The notes beneath the pieces are model-generated. The model made no database searches. It had not been told where the DNA came from and worked only from the letters and a program-made list of their open reading frames with translations. From assembly GCF_019802045.1 (NCBI RefSeq), contig NZ_JAHVHU010000001.1, positions 1 to 64,000 of the forward strand: DNA of 64,000 nucleotides, given 5' to 3'. Each line of letters opens with the position of its first letter. The stretch's first letter is position 1. The DNA comes from Membranihabitans marinus. GTDB taxonomy: Bacteria; Bacteroidota; Bacteroidia; Chitinophagales; Saprospiraceae. Below are positions 54,318 through 63,526 of the stretch, piece by piece. The position numbers and the translations under genes were made by a program.

Positions 54318-55415
54318 TTGGTTATATTTAGGTATCTTAGATATGGAACCTTGAACACTGTATTTTATATCCTTATTGGTTTGTTGGTAGTCATCCACTT
54401 CTTCCCGATGATACGACATCCCCATTGGGTATTCAGGGCTAGCGATTTTGGTCGAATTCAGCTTTTGGTGTTGCAGATCGTCCTTTTTTTGGTCGGGCTG
54501 ATCTTTGTACAGGATAAAAACATTTTATTTTGGATCGGAGCGGCTATACTTGGCGGAATTATTATTCAAAATATCTGGATATTATTTCCCTACACGGCAT
54601 GGTATCGCCCCACAAAATACGATGTTGTAGAAAATCACTCTGGCGATGTGACTATTTTGTCGGCCAATGTGTACCAATTTAATAAAGAATACGATCGGCT
54701 GATCCGGCTGATCCAAAAATTGAGCCCGGACATTATTCTGACCCTGGAGACCAATCAGGCATGGGAGGATGTTTTGACCGTGATTGAAAAGAACTATCCT
54801 CATTACAAGAAGATCCCTTTGGAGAATTGTTACGGGATGCACTTTTACACCCGATTGAAAGTAAAAGATATTAAGGCACATTTTTTTGTGGCAGATGATC
54901 TTCCTAGTATTGAAGCGCGCTTAACAACAGAGAACGGACATGAATTCACCTTTTTTGGCGTTCATCCCCCTCCGCCAAGCCCTACAGAAGAGCCCACTTC
55001 CAAAGAAAGAGATGGCGATTTGATGTCTATAGCCAAACGCATCCGGGAGATTGACCATCCGGTGATAGCTGTAGGAGACTTTAACAATGTGGCCTGGGCT
55101 CGGGCTTCCAAATTATTTCGAAAAACGTCGGGTTTGATTGATCCGCGTATTGGCCGGGGGTTTGTACCCACCTTTCCGGTAAGGTATCCGTTACTCCGTT
55201 GCCCCATAGATTTGGTCTTCCACTCAAAGGAAGTCTTTATAAAGGATCTGATAGCTCAAGAAGATATAGGTTCTGATCATTTTCCGGTATTGTGTCGTTT
55301 TTTTATTAATCTTCAGGCACCGGGACAACAAAATGAAGATAACCTGGATGACGACGAAGAAGAAACGGTGAATGAAATGATCGAAGAAGGGATAAAGAAG
55401 AATGGCAATCGTTGA
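54318..55415 (+). CDS. Endonuclease/exonuclease/phosphatase-family membrane-anchored hydrolase
   Basis: A 365-residue protein. No ATG is well placed; the frame opens at TTG 54318 directly after a stop, and TTG 54351 is an alternative. Three N-terminal membrane helices (VFYILIGLLVVIHFFP, LLVLQIVLFLVGLIFV and FWIGAAILGGIIIQNIWIL) precede an EEP domain of the DNase I fold: LSANVYQFNKE, DIILTLET with the metal Glu, GVHPPPPSP, VAVGDFNNVAW-like (here VIAVGDFNNVAW) and the final GSDHFPVLCRF with catalytic Asp/His. Substrate could be a phosphodiester, lipid or nucleic acid. The tail is acidic (DNLDDDEEETVNEM). Confidence 0.85.
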   Translation: MVIFRYLRYGTLNTVFYILIGLLVVIHFFPMIRHPHWVFRASDFGRIQLLVLQIVLFLVGLIFVQDKNILFWIGAAILGGIIIQNIWILFPYTAWYRPTKYDVVENHSGDVTILSANVYQFNKEYDRLIRLIQKLSPDIILTLETNQAWEDVLTVIEKNYPHYKKIPLENCYGMHFYTRLKVKDIKAHFFVADDLPSIEARLTTENGHEFTFFGVHPPPPSPTEEPTSKERDGDLMSIAKRIREIDHPVIAVGDFNNVAWARASKLFRKTSGLIDPRIGRGFVPTFPVRYPLLRCPIDLVFHSKEVFIKDLIAQEDIGSDHFPVLCRFFINLQAPGQQNEDNLDDDEEETVNEMIEEGIKKNGNR

Positions 55416-55709
55416 AAGCACACGTCTTCTTTTGATGAATCGGGCACCCAAATAAATGGGTTCCGTCAACTTAACCCGACAAAGTCAATCGTCATCTAAA
55501 ATTGGGAAATCTGAAAGAAGTCTCGCTACAGTGGAGATCAATGGTCGTCCATCGTCTTTTGTTCAAGGAACTTTGAGCCTCCGCGAACAGCGTCGAGGAC
55601 ATTTTGGTTACAAGACGTATTGAATACAGCGGGTTAAAAAATCGCCCAAAAGAAAGCCTCTGCGCAGGTCCCCTTTGAGCGATGTGCGTTTACTTTTCAA
55701 CAACTTGGT

Positions 55710-56717
55710 TTATTTGACTATATCATGTTTCCAACTTGCTCCGCTGATGTCTGTGATTGTAAGGGTGTATTGGCCGGCTGGTAAATCCATCAGCGGATCC
55801 TGGTCCAGATGCATTTTAGCTTTAGCTCCCAGGGGGATGACCAGACTATGTTTGCCGGGTTTGACCCGGGCGACATAATAGTTGTCGATGTGTCGTGAAT
55901 CCAGATCGGCTAATTCATCATTGGAGAGACTAAAAATCGTGTTGTTCTGATCGTCTGTCAGCTCAATTCCGATGATCCAGGCACCATATACGTCGACCCC
56001 TTCTGTTCTGTATACATCAAAAGTAAGTCCATTATTTAGTTGACCTGCTGTAATCTCAAGCTTAGGCTTGACCGATTTATTGTGTAAATTGCCCCACAAA
56101 CCATTGTGAAACACCTGATTGGTCATTAGGGTCAACCCCAGAATCACCAGTGATCCCGTGAGTACAAAACCCGGAAAGATCTTGTCTTTGAGTGGAATGG
56201 TTCCGGATCCGATCCACGGAAACCATTTCTTTTGGGTCCATGGATGGTTCCGACGCATCAGATAGTTGTCGACGGAGTACATGCCGCTGCCGGTCAGGAA
56301 CAGTGTGAATCCCGTCGCGATACCGAGCACCCCGATCTGCCATTCGTCCAGGCAGGTCGTCCCGATCCAACCGGAACCCAGTAGAATACCCATCGCGAGT
56401 CCGAATACACCTATACTCATCAGCCGGGTAAACAGACCAAAAATGATAAACAAACCGACGATCCCTTCGATGATGGTAAAGACCACCATGGCCCACCACA
56501 GTGCGTCCGGATTTTCTACCAGATACTGGATAATGGGTTTTATTCCGAGGGCGTTGGGTAAAAAGTGATTGAATTTTTCGCCGATGTATCCTGCCCCCGC
56601 GGGATCGAGCTTGTCGGCTAGTATAACTCTTCGGTAAAAGGCTGAGAAATAGGTCCAGCCTACGACCATCCGGATGGCCAGGGTCATTAACCCCGGATCG
56701 TTTTTAGTATTATTCAT
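55710..56717 (-). CDS. DoxD-DoxA fusion (thiosulfate:quinone oxidoreductase-like)
   Basis: A 335-residue membrane protein joining both subunits of the archaeal thiosulfate:quinone oxidoreductase. Residues 1-170 are the DoxX/DoxD membrane part with four helices (TLAIRMVVGWTYFSAFYRR, WAMVVFTIIEGIVGLFIIFG, RLMSIGVFGLAMGILLGSG and LGIATGFTLFLTG). After another helix (VLTGSLVILGLTLMTNQV), residues about 215-335 are the DoxA-like periplasmic beta domain (KLEITAGQLNNGLTFDVYRT). It may oxidise thiosulfate or act in periplasmic redox. No sox genes are nearby. A small protein of unknown function precedes it on the same strand by 247 bp. Confidence 0.85.
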   Translation of the reverse strand: MNNTKNDPGLMTLAIRMVVGWTYFSAFYRRVILADKLDPAGAGYIGEKFNHFLPNALGIKPIIQYLVENPDALWWAMVVFTIIEGIVGLFIIFGLFTRLMSIGVFGLAMGILLGSGWIGTTCLDEWQIGVLGIATGFTLFLTGSGMYSVDNYLMRRNHPWTQKKWFPWIGSGTIPLKDKIFPGFVLTGSLVILGLTLMTNQVFHNGLWGNLHNKSVKPKLEITAGQLNNGLTFDVYRTEGVDVYGAWIIGIELTDDQNNTIFSLSNDELADLDSRHIDNYYVARVKPGKHSLVIPLGAKAKMHLDQDPLMDLPAGQYTLTITDISGASWKHDIVK

Positions 56718-56964
56718 AGATCGGTTTGATTTTGAAAGTGATAAAATAAAGCCTGCTCAACCCGGTATCTTAATGATTCCAACGGGATTGATCAGATCAA
56801 AAATGCTGTGTCGAAAAATGCAGATAAATGGGTTGCTGATCAATGTTCAGGATGGAACGCCTTAGTCAGCAGGTCGTGTTGATTGTGGAAAATGTGGTCA
56901 GGTGTTGGGGGTGGCGATGATATAATATTGGTGCATCATATTGGCCAGCCCCAGTAAAGAATGC

Positions 56965-57348
56965 TTAAGTCAGGTAAGCTCTGAACTGTCTGTACAACAG
57001 ATAATAGGGAACCGGTGAGACGGATTTCTCTTTCCTAAGATATGGTGAAAAATGGGTATTGGATAAAAGAGGAAAACCGATCGGACTTGTCCCCGTAGCA
57101 ACTGCCGACGTCACAGGTGGATTTATTGCATTCTTAGAGACAATCTCAGAAGCAGGTAAACCATCAATCGTATGACACGAGTTGTCATTGAAGCTGGCTT
57201 TGCTTTTATTGATCGCGGTTGTATTCTCCACCCCAAGGGCAGATTCGATGGAATTACGAATCTTGCACGGTGCGATGACCAAAAGTAGGACCATAATGAC
57301 CGCGCCTGCTTCATATAATACAGAATTGATATGTCTATTATGCATCAC
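56965..57348 (-). CDS. Small exported or membrane protein of unknown function
   Basis: A 127-residue protein. One hydrophobic helix (AGAVIMVLLLVIAPCKIRNS) is followed by a Ser/Thr/Asn-rich region and a short C-terminal basic part. The helix ending in PCKIRNSIE resembles small flavobacterial membrane proteins I have seen next to metal or redox genes, but I cannot name a family. It is on the same strand as the DoxD-DoxA gene, 247 bp upstream of it, and may share its regulation. Confidence 0.55.
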   Translation of the reverse strand: MMHNRHINSVLYEAGAVIMVLLLVIAPCKIRNSIESALGVENTTAINKSKASFNDNSCHTIDGLPASEIVSKNAINPPVTSAVATGTSPIGFPLLSNTHFSPYLRKEKSVSPVPYYLLYRQFRAYLT

Positions 57349-57572
57349 GCCGCAAAGGTAGGATGTGTGTCTGATTTTTGGCGCATTTGACTGCGTTAAA
57401 GATAATTACAGATCCCTTAATAAAGGTTAATTGGACTTTCTCCACTTTTGAACGTGATCGAAATGAATTAGAAGATCCCTTATTTCAAAAATATTTTACC
57501 ATCTTCCAGATCTGGTAATTAAATTCTGGCGTGGGCAGGTGGCGCGCTTAGGTAATATTGAACTGTGGTCTT

Positions 57573-59009
57573 TTAAAACGAAGCATTCCCAGGTGTGCGG
57601 GGGAATGGAATCACATCTCGTATATTGCTCATACCAGTAACAAACTGGACCATGCGTTCAAACCCCAGTCCGTACCCGCTGTGTGGACACGAACCATACT
57701 TTCGGATGTCCAGATACCAGTACAGTTCCTCCATGGGTATATTCATTTCTTTCATCCGACTTTTCAGAACATCCAGGTTTTCCTCCCGCTCCGAGCCTCC
57801 GATGATTTCACCAATGCCGGGAAATAAAATGTCCATGGCACGAACTGTTTTATTATCGTCATTGACCTTCATGTAGAAAGATTTGATATCCTTAGGGTAG
57901 TTATAGAGTATGACGGGTTTCTTAAAGTGCTTTTCGACGAGGTACCGTTCATGCTCTGATTGAAGATCTGCGCCCCAACCTTCGATCACATAGTTGAATT
58001 TTTTCTTTTTGTTGGGCTTGGAATTCATGAGAATATCGATCGCTTCGGTATAGGTTATTCGCGCGAAGTCTTGTTCGAGACAAAATTCCAGTCGATCAAT
58101 CAAACCCATGTCCGGTCGTTGGTTTTTGGGTTTTTGACTGTCTTCTTTTTCAGCGGCATTATGCAGGAATTGAAGATCCTTCCGGCAATGCTCCAGAACA
58201 TAGTTGATCAGGTATTTGAGCATGTCTTCCGCAAGATCCATGTTGTCATTAATGTCGTTGAAAGCCACTTCTGGCTCAACCATCCAAAATTCGGCAAGGT
58301 GTCTACTGGTGTGACTGTTTTCTGCCCGAAACGTGGGACCAAAGGTATACACCTGTCCCAAAGCCAGTGCGGCAAGCTCTGCTTCCAATTGGCCAGATAC
58401 CGTGAGATTGGTCTCTCGTCCGAAAAAATCTTTTTTCAGATCGACTTGACCGTCCGTGGTGAGCGGTGGATTGTTGGGGTCCAGAGTAGTCACGCGAAAC
58501 ATTTCTCCGGCTCCTTCAGCATCAGATGCTGTGATGATCGGTGAGTGGAGGTAGTAGAACTTACGTTCATGGAAGAATTTGTGAATGGCATACGATAGTT
58601 CGTGCCGGATCCGGAAAATCGCACCAAAGGTATTCGTCCGAAAACGCAGATGTGCGTTTTCTCTTAAAAATTCTTTGGTGTGTTTTTTGGGTTGAATGGG
58701 ATAAGTCTCGGGGTCCGCTTCGCCATAAACAATCAATTCATCAGCTTTGAGTTCCACGGCCTGCCCCCGACCTTGTGATTCTGTCAGTGTCCCTTTTGCT
58801 CCCACTGCTGCGCCGGGGTGTATTTTTTTAAGGGTATCTGAGGATAAACTTTCCCGATTAATAACGATCTGCAGGCTGTCAAAATCACTTCCGTCGTTTA
58901 CCGCAATAAATTGATTGTTGCGAAACGAACGTACCCACCCTTTTACTGTAATGATTTCACCGATGGGCTTTGTGGCCAAAACCTGATCAATGCGTGTTCT
59001 TTTTTCCAT
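57573..59009 (-). CDS. asnS: Asparaginyl-tRNA synthetase
   Basis: A 478-residue class II synthetase charging tRNA-Asn. A frame opens at 59045, but ATG 59009 (MEKRTRIDQVLATKPIGE) gives the usual start. The N-terminal OB-fold reads TVKGWVRSFRNNQFIAVNDG. The catalytic core has motif 2 (FRAENSHTSRHLAEFWMVEP) and motif 3 (GYGLGFERMVQFVTGM), ending DVIPFPRTPGNASF. Length and motifs match bacterial AsnRS. It is a single gene divergent from the DUF4197 gene. Confidence 0.96.
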   Translation of the reverse strand: MEKRTRIDQVLATKPIGEIITVKGWVRSFRNNQFIAVNDGSDFDSLQIVINRESLSSDTLKKIHPGAAVGAKGTLTESQGRGQAVELKADELIVYGEADPETYPIQPKKHTKEFLRENAHLRFRTNTFGAIFRIRHELSYAIHKFFHERKFYYLHSPIITASDAEGAGEMFRVTTLDPNNPPLTTDGQVDLKKDFFGRETNLTVSGQLEAELAALALGQVYTFGPTFRAENSHTSRHLAEFWMVEPEVAFNDINDNMDLAEDMLKYLINYVLEHCRKDLQFLHNAAEKEDSQKPKNQRPDMGLIDRLEFCLEQDFARITYTEAIDILMNSKPNKKKKFNYVIEGWGADLQSEHERYLVEKHFKKPVILYNYPKDIKSFYMKVNDDNKTVRAMDILFPGIGEIIGGSEREENLDVLKSRMKEMNIPMEELYWYLDIRKYGSCPHSGYGLGFERMVQFVTGMSNIRDVIPFPRTPGNASF

Positions 59010-59264
59010 GGTTGCTCTGGTTGACTTAATTATTTTGTCAAACAAACCTGACAGATTTTATTCATTTTGCGGAGATACCGAACCTGGTATTCATCTCTAA
59101 GTCATGCCCCTAAAATCCAAGTCAGCGTTCTTAAATAGAAGACAAAAATACAGGTTCGTAAGAGAATCGGAACACAGATAGACTTTATTTAAAAAATTTA
59201 ATGAAAAATTAAGTGCAATTTTCCTACTTCATTCGTATAATAACATGAAATCTAAACGAATACT

Positions 59265-59993
59265 ATGAAAAAGATACTACTATTGCTGCTTGTGTTTCAA
59301 TTGTCTTCTTGCGATGTACTCCAGGAGGTGATCGGAGATGGAGGATTGTCTAATGCTCAGATCGGAGAAGCGCTGAAACAAGCTCTTTATCAGGGGGCAG
59401 AAAAAGCGGTTCGTGAATTTTCTCAGGATCCCTCGTTCCTGACAGATGGAAGTGATGTGAAAATACCACCCGAAGCTTTGGAAGTGATCCGGACATTGAG
59501 CAGTGTGCCGGTCGTCAAGGAATATGCCAATCGATTCACCGAAAAGGTGACCACAGCGACCACGGATGCGGTTCAGGCTTCTCTGCCCATTTTTCGGCAG
59601 GCCATCAACGAACTGACCTTTGCCGATGCCTATGATATATTGATGCGGGGAGAAAACGATGCGGCCACGCAGTATCTCGAAGGTAAGACCTATCAACCGC
59701 TCTATCAGGAGTTTAGTGCGATCACCAAGGATAACCTGCAAAATGTAGGAGCGCTGGAAGAATGGGGTAAGATCGCTGACGTCTATAATAAATTGCCTTT
59801 TAAAGAAAAAGTCAATCCTGATTTTAATGGGTTTATCTCTGATTTGGCGCTTAAGTCGATTTTTCAGCGCATCGAACGAGAGGAGGAAGGTATTCGCAAT
59901 AATGTAGCTATGCGGACGACAGATTTGATGAAAAAAGTCTTTGCCAAGCAGGACAAAGGCGGCCAGGGGGGTGGTTTGTTGGATCAGTTTTAG
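59265..59993 (+). CDS. DUF4197 lipoprotein
   Basis: A 242-residue lipoprotein. The signal ends in a lipobox (QLSSC, Cys16). The body is helical and matches DUF4197: LSNAQIGEALKQALYQGAEK, ELTFADAYDILMRGENDAA and YLEGKTYQPLYQEFS. The C-terminus is Gly-rich (KGGQGGGLLDQF). The family is widespread in Bacteroidota and Proteobacteria with unknown function. It is a single-gene unit. Confidence 0.92.
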   Translation: MKKILLLLLVFQLSSCDVLQEVIGDGGLSNAQIGEALKQALYQGAEKAVREFSQDPSFLTDGSDVKIPPEALEVIRTLSSVPVVKEYANRFTEKVTTATTDAVQASLPIFRQAINELTFADAYDILMRGENDAATQYLEGKTYQPLYQEFSAITKDNLQNVGALEEWGKIADVYNKLPFKEKVNPDFNGFISDLALKSIFQRIEREEEGIRNNVAMRTTDLMKKVFAKQDKGGQGGGLLDQF

Positions 59994-60079
59994 CAAGGTG
60001 AATAAGACGGCTGGATTGATAAGGCGAACTAAAATAGGACTCTGGTTGTTCATTCATTGCATCTGTTAAAATATGAAAC

Positions 60080-60418
60080 ATGGATAATTATCAAGACTAT
60101 ATAGAGGTTAATCCCGAAATTATGATGGGCAAACCGGTAATAAAGGGGACAAGGATCACCGTTGAATTAATATTAGAAAAGTTATCAGCAGGTGAAACAA
60201 TAAAAGAGATATTAGATGCGCATCACCGGTTGTCAAGAGAAGCTGTTTTGGCTGCATTAGGTTTTTTAGGAATTATTTTAATTCGATTGATGGGATTGAA
60301 AGCTTCTATTAAAACCGAGATATTGAAAAAGGTAATTTTGAATCATGAAGATAATCTTCTTGGTTCACTTGTTGTGGTTCAGCCCGGAGCAATTCGTATC
60401 AGAAAGTTTCAGAGGTAG
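60080..60418 (+). pseudogene. DUF433 antitoxin fused by deletion to the tail of a DUF5615 (PIN-like) toxin
   Basis: A 112-residue ORF made of two remnants. Residues 1-60 are a DUF433 antitoxin (YIEVNPEIMMGKPVIKGTRI, then ILDAHHRLSREAVLAALGF). From about residue 61 the sequence changes to LGIILIRLMGLKASIKTEIL and LLGSLVVVQPGAIRIRK, which is the C-terminal end of the DUF5615 PIN-like toxins that normally follow DUF433 as a separate gene. The catalytic N-terminal half of the toxin is missing. A deletion with both frames kept in phase would give this product. Its 3' end overlaps the convergent queG gene by 20 bp. Antitoxin DNA binding may survive; toxin activity should not. Confidence 0.75.
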
Positions 60419-61346
60419 ATTCTCTTTCTGCAATAAACTCAATATTCCTTTTCAACCCCTCATACTTTGTCCGCTTCACGGGCGATTTCCGGAACAGTTC
60501 CTGAAACCGTTCTCTACTCAGATTTTGCCATTCCTCCTTCGATAATGAGAGCAGGTCTGGATGGGGATCAAATGCCGGTTCATCATGCGGTGTCGAAAAT
60601 CGGTTCCAGGGACAGACTTCTTGGCAGATATCACAGCCGAAGATCCAGTCCTCCATTTTTCCTTCGAAGGTTTCAGGAATAGGACCTTTCTTCTCAATGG
60701 TCGAAAAGGAAATGCACTTGCTCCCGTCCAGCAGATAACCGTTTTCATCTATGGCATCGGTCGGACAGGCATCGATACATCGCCGGCAAGTCCCGCAATA
60801 ATCCTGGATGGGCTGATCATAGGCCAATTCAATATCGACAAGGACTTCACCGAGGAAAAAGTAGGAGCCGGCCTTGGGGTGAATGATCAGGGTGTTTTTT
60901 CCTTGCCAGCCTACACCGGCCCGTTGTGCCCATTCGCTTTCCATTACCGGTGCTGAATCCACAAATACCCGTCCACTGGTGGGTGCAATCTCCCGGTCGA
61001 TATCTGCCAGCAAGGTTTTGAGTTTTTCTTTCATCACCCAATGGTAGTCTTTGCCATAAGCATATTGGGAGATCTTGTAGCTATCGGGGTGACGCGGTGC
61101 GGGGTTGTGGTAATTGTAGGTCAGCACAATAATTGATTTCGTGCCTTCGACCAGTAGGGTGGGATCGGTCCGCTTCTCAAAATAATTCTCCATATAACTC
61201 ATCTCGCCGTGATAACCCCGGTTCAACCATTCCCTGAGTTGCTTCTTTTCTTCAGTTAGTTCTTCCGCTTTGGCAATGCCGATGCGGCTAAAGCCGAGTT
61301 CCCGGCTTCGCTGTTTGATCCATTTTGATGCGTGGTGTTTGTTCAA
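60399..61346 (-). CDS. queG: Epoxyqueuosine reductase
   Basis: A 315-residue cobalamin- and iron-sulfur-dependent enzyme making the last step of queuosine in tRNA. Signatures: the N-terminal LGFSRIGIAKAEELTEEK and the catalytic Asp region RVFVDSAPVMESEWAQRAG, then two 4Fe-4S sets, CGTCRRCIDACPTDAI and CDICQEVCPWN. The family partner VUT/YhhQ importer is also in this window. Its 3' end overlaps the toxin-antitoxin remnant by 20 bp in convergent fashion. Confidence 0.95.
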   Translation of the reverse strand: MNKHHASKWIKQRSRELGFSRIGIAKAEELTEEKKQLREWLNRGYHGEMSYMENYFEKRTDPTLLVEGTKSIIVLTYNYHNPAPRHPDSYKISQYAYGKDYHWVMKEKLKTLLADIDREIAPTSGRVFVDSAPVMESEWAQRAGVGWQGKNTLIIHPKAGSYFFLGEVLVDIELAYDQPIQDYCGTCRRCIDACPTDAIDENGYLLDGSKCISFSTIEKKGPIPETFEGKMEDWIFGCDICQEVCPWNRFSTPHDEPAFDPHPDLLSLSKEEWQNLSRERFQELFRKSPVKRTKYEGLKRNIEFIAERESTSETF

Positions 61347-61520
61347 TTGTTCGGGAATAAGATGCTGTAAATTATATTCTCAAGTTTCTGGAGTTCCTAA
61401 AAAAGATTACTCCCCTTCAGCTGGTGCACGAACTCATCAATATTATACACTACGTAAGATTTTGCACACTAGTTTTAAAAATGTTTTTTCCTATTTTTTT
61501 TCACCATCAACCATCACTTT

Positions 61521-62282
61521 TCACGCTTTCTTCTTCACTTTCCGAATAGCCTCCTGTGCCTGGTCCGTCAGTACCAGGTTCCCACTTTGGGCGGCCCGCT
61601 GCTCCATGACTGTGGGCCAATCTTCTGTCCCCTCCCAAAACATATTTTTGAATTGGGCTAAGGCCGCCGGGCTGTAGTCCAGAAATCGATCCAGAAATGT
61701 TTCCAAGTAAGCATCCAGCTGTTCGACGGTTTCAAAGACCTCTTGAAAGAGTCCTTTGGACCGAGCCCATTCTGCGGTCTGCCATTCGGTGGCATTCAGT
61801 GCCAGATGAGAAAATCCGGAAAGCCCGATCTTTCGCTCCACCGCCGGTCCGATAACGAAAGGACCAATGGCCAGACTTAGCTCGCTCAGTCGGATCGATG
61901 CCCACTTGCTCGCCATGGCATAATCCACCGCACTGCATAGTCCGACACCACCGCCTACGGCTTTACCGTGAACACGGGCGATGGTTATCTTACCGCAACT
62001 TCGAAGTGCGTTGATGACCCGGGCAAAGCCCATGAAAAATTCTTTTCCTTCTTTTTTGTCCTGGATTGATGCCAATCCGTCAAAGCTGGCGCCGGCACAA
62101 AACACCCGGTCGCCGGCACTTTGCAGCAGAATGACGCGGATGGCATCGTTGTCACCCATATCCAGGATGCTGGTTTCCAGATCAGCCAATAGATGAGCCG
62201 GGAGCGCATTGTGTGGCTGATTATCGATGGTTATAATACCGAGGTGATTTTTGTCGATCCGGTGGTGTATTTTTCCGCGCAT
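61521..62282 (-). CDS. Enoyl-CoA hydratase/isomerase-family protein
   Basis: A 253-residue crotonase-fold protein. The oxyanion-hole segments are VFCAGASFDGLAS and KAVGGGVGLCSAVDYAMAS. The position of the usual second catalytic Glu reads LSLAIGPFVIGPAVERKIG, so one catalytic acid (from ELSL) is present and the other is uncertain; activity may be isomerase, hydrolase or hydratase. No signal peptide. It is a single gene, and no other beta-oxidation genes lie beside it, though fadD is 17 kb away. Confidence 0.88.
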   Translation of the reverse strand: MRGKIHHRIDKNHLGIITIDNQPHNALPAHLLADLETSILDMGDNDAIRVILLQSAGDRVFCAGASFDGLASIQDKKEGKEFFMGFARVINALRSCGKITIARVHGKAVGGGVGLCSAVDYAMASKWASIRLSELSLAIGPFVIGPAVERKIGLSGFSHLALNATEWQTAEWARSKGLFQEVFETVEQLDAYLETFLDRFLDYSPAALAQFKNMFWEGTEDWPTVMEQRAAQSGNLVLTDQAQEAIRKVKKKA

Positions 62283-62386
62283 AGGTGTTTTGTTGAATAT
62301 TAGGGGGCTTCATGAAACCATACCTCAAGGTAAAACATTCTTGTTAATACACCAAGAAATGAAATTTATCGATTACATTACCGGTT

Positions 62387-63265
62387 ATGATCCAGTCACG
62401 CATCAAAACCGCTATTCGGGCGGCCCAATATAGTATTGTAGGCAATCTGTTTTTGGCAGGGATCAAGATTGTAGTTGGTGTACTGGGCCATTCTTTTGCA
62501 ATGATTGCTGACGGAATCGAATCGGTGTCTGATATATTATCTTCCATTCTGGTCTGGGTGGGGCTCCGCTATGCCGCACGACCACCGGACCGGAACCATC
62601 CGTACGGGCATGGGAAAGCCGAACCATTGGTCACTTTTGCAGTAGTCGGATTATTGATTGCTTCTTCTATTTTTATTATTATTCAGAGTATATATTACAT
62701 CCGTCATCCCCATAGTGACCCGGAGCCTTACGTTTTGATCATACTGGGCCTTATTATTCTCATCAAAGAAGGGTTTTATCAATGGATGCGGCGAAAAGGG
62801 GAACAGACCAAAAGTCGGATGCTTGAAGCGGATGCATGGCACCATCGAAGTGATGCCATCACCTCCTTAGCTGCTTTTATCGGGATTAGTGTGGCGGTGG
62901 TGATGGGGGAGGGATATGAGGCGGCTGACGATTGGGCCGCCTTGGTGGCAGCGGGAATCATTCTGTACAATGCCTACCGCATATTCAGACCCGCCCTGAG
63001 TGAAGTCATGGACGAAAATACGCACCACGATCTGATTGAGAGCATTCGAATTCTGGCGATTGAAGTAGACGGAATCTTGGATACTGAAAAATGCTATATT
63101 CGCAAGAACGGAATGCTGTATCATGTGGATTTGCACGCCATTGTGAATGGCCGGATTACCGTTTATGAGGGGCATGAGCTGGCCCACCGGCTGAAAGATC
63201 ACCTGAAAGACAGCCTGCCCGAAATAGCCGACGTTCATATCCATGTGGAACCGGCAAGCAAGTAA
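62387..63265 (+). CDS. Cation diffusion facilitator family metal transporter
   Basis: A 292-residue inner-membrane Zn/Fe/Mn exporter that swaps metal for protons. Six helices are visible, with the metal site in helices 2 and 5: ADGIESVSD and DAWHHRSDAITS (His-xxx-Asp). The Gly-rich loop reads HPYGHGKAEPLV. The C-terminal cytoplasmic domain includes EVMDENTHHDLIES, GHELAHRLKDHLKDS and VHIHVEPAS. Length matches the family. A 30-bp tandem repeat starts 36 bp after its stop. Confidence 0.95.
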   Translation: MIQSRIKTAIRAAQYSIVGNLFLAGIKIVVGVLGHSFAMIADGIESVSDILSSILVWVGLRYAARPPDRNHPYGHGKAEPLVTFAVVGLLIASSIFIIIQSIYYIRHPHSDPEPYVLIILGLIILIKEGFYQWMRRKGEQTKSRMLEADAWHHRSDAITSLAAFIGISVAVVMGEGYEAADDWAALVAAGIILYNAYRIFRPALSEVMDENTHHDLIESIRILAIEVDGILDTEKCYIRKNGMLYHVDLHAIVNGRITVYEGHELAHRLKDHLKDSLPEIADVHIHVEPASK

Positions 63266-63435
63266 GCTCACAGATGCAAGCTGAAAGCAAAAATAGCTGA
63301 AAGTTCAAAGGGCCAAGCTGAAAGCAAAATAAGCTCAAAGGGCCAAGCTGAAAGCAAAATAAGCTCAAAGGGCCAAGCTGAAAGCAAAATAAGCTGAAAG
63401 ACGCAAGCTCAAAGGGCCAAGCAGAAAGCTCAAAG
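63266..63435. repeat. 30-bp tandem repeat array
   Basis: The 30-bp unit AAGCTCAAAG GGCCAAGCTG plus AAAGCAAAAT occurs in register at 63301, 63331 and 63361 (first copy with one change), flanked by degenerate pieces from 63266 to 63435 made of the same words (AAGCTGAAAG, CTCAAAGGGCC). It is not coding on the + strand. A minus-strand frame through it merely repeats the decapeptide SLFCFQLGPL. Confidence 0.85.
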
Positions 63436-63526
63436 TAAAAAGTGAAAGCGTGTAACACAGTAACTGAATAACTAATAACCCAATAACTAACCTAACTCCT
63501 AACAGCGCAGCGTCCTAACTCCTTTT

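Noticed and set aside
59280-60053. 257-codon minus-strand ORF opposite the DUF4197 gene
   Set aside because: Antisense of a recognised lipoprotein gene; no domain in the translation.
63266-63435. CRISPR array
   Set aside because: The 30-bp units are contiguous with no unique spacers and no cas gene is nearby.
63156-63458. Minus-strand ORF with repeated SLFCFQLGPL peptide
   Set aside because: The repeats come from the 30-bp DNA tandem array (three frames of a multiple of three), not from a protein family.
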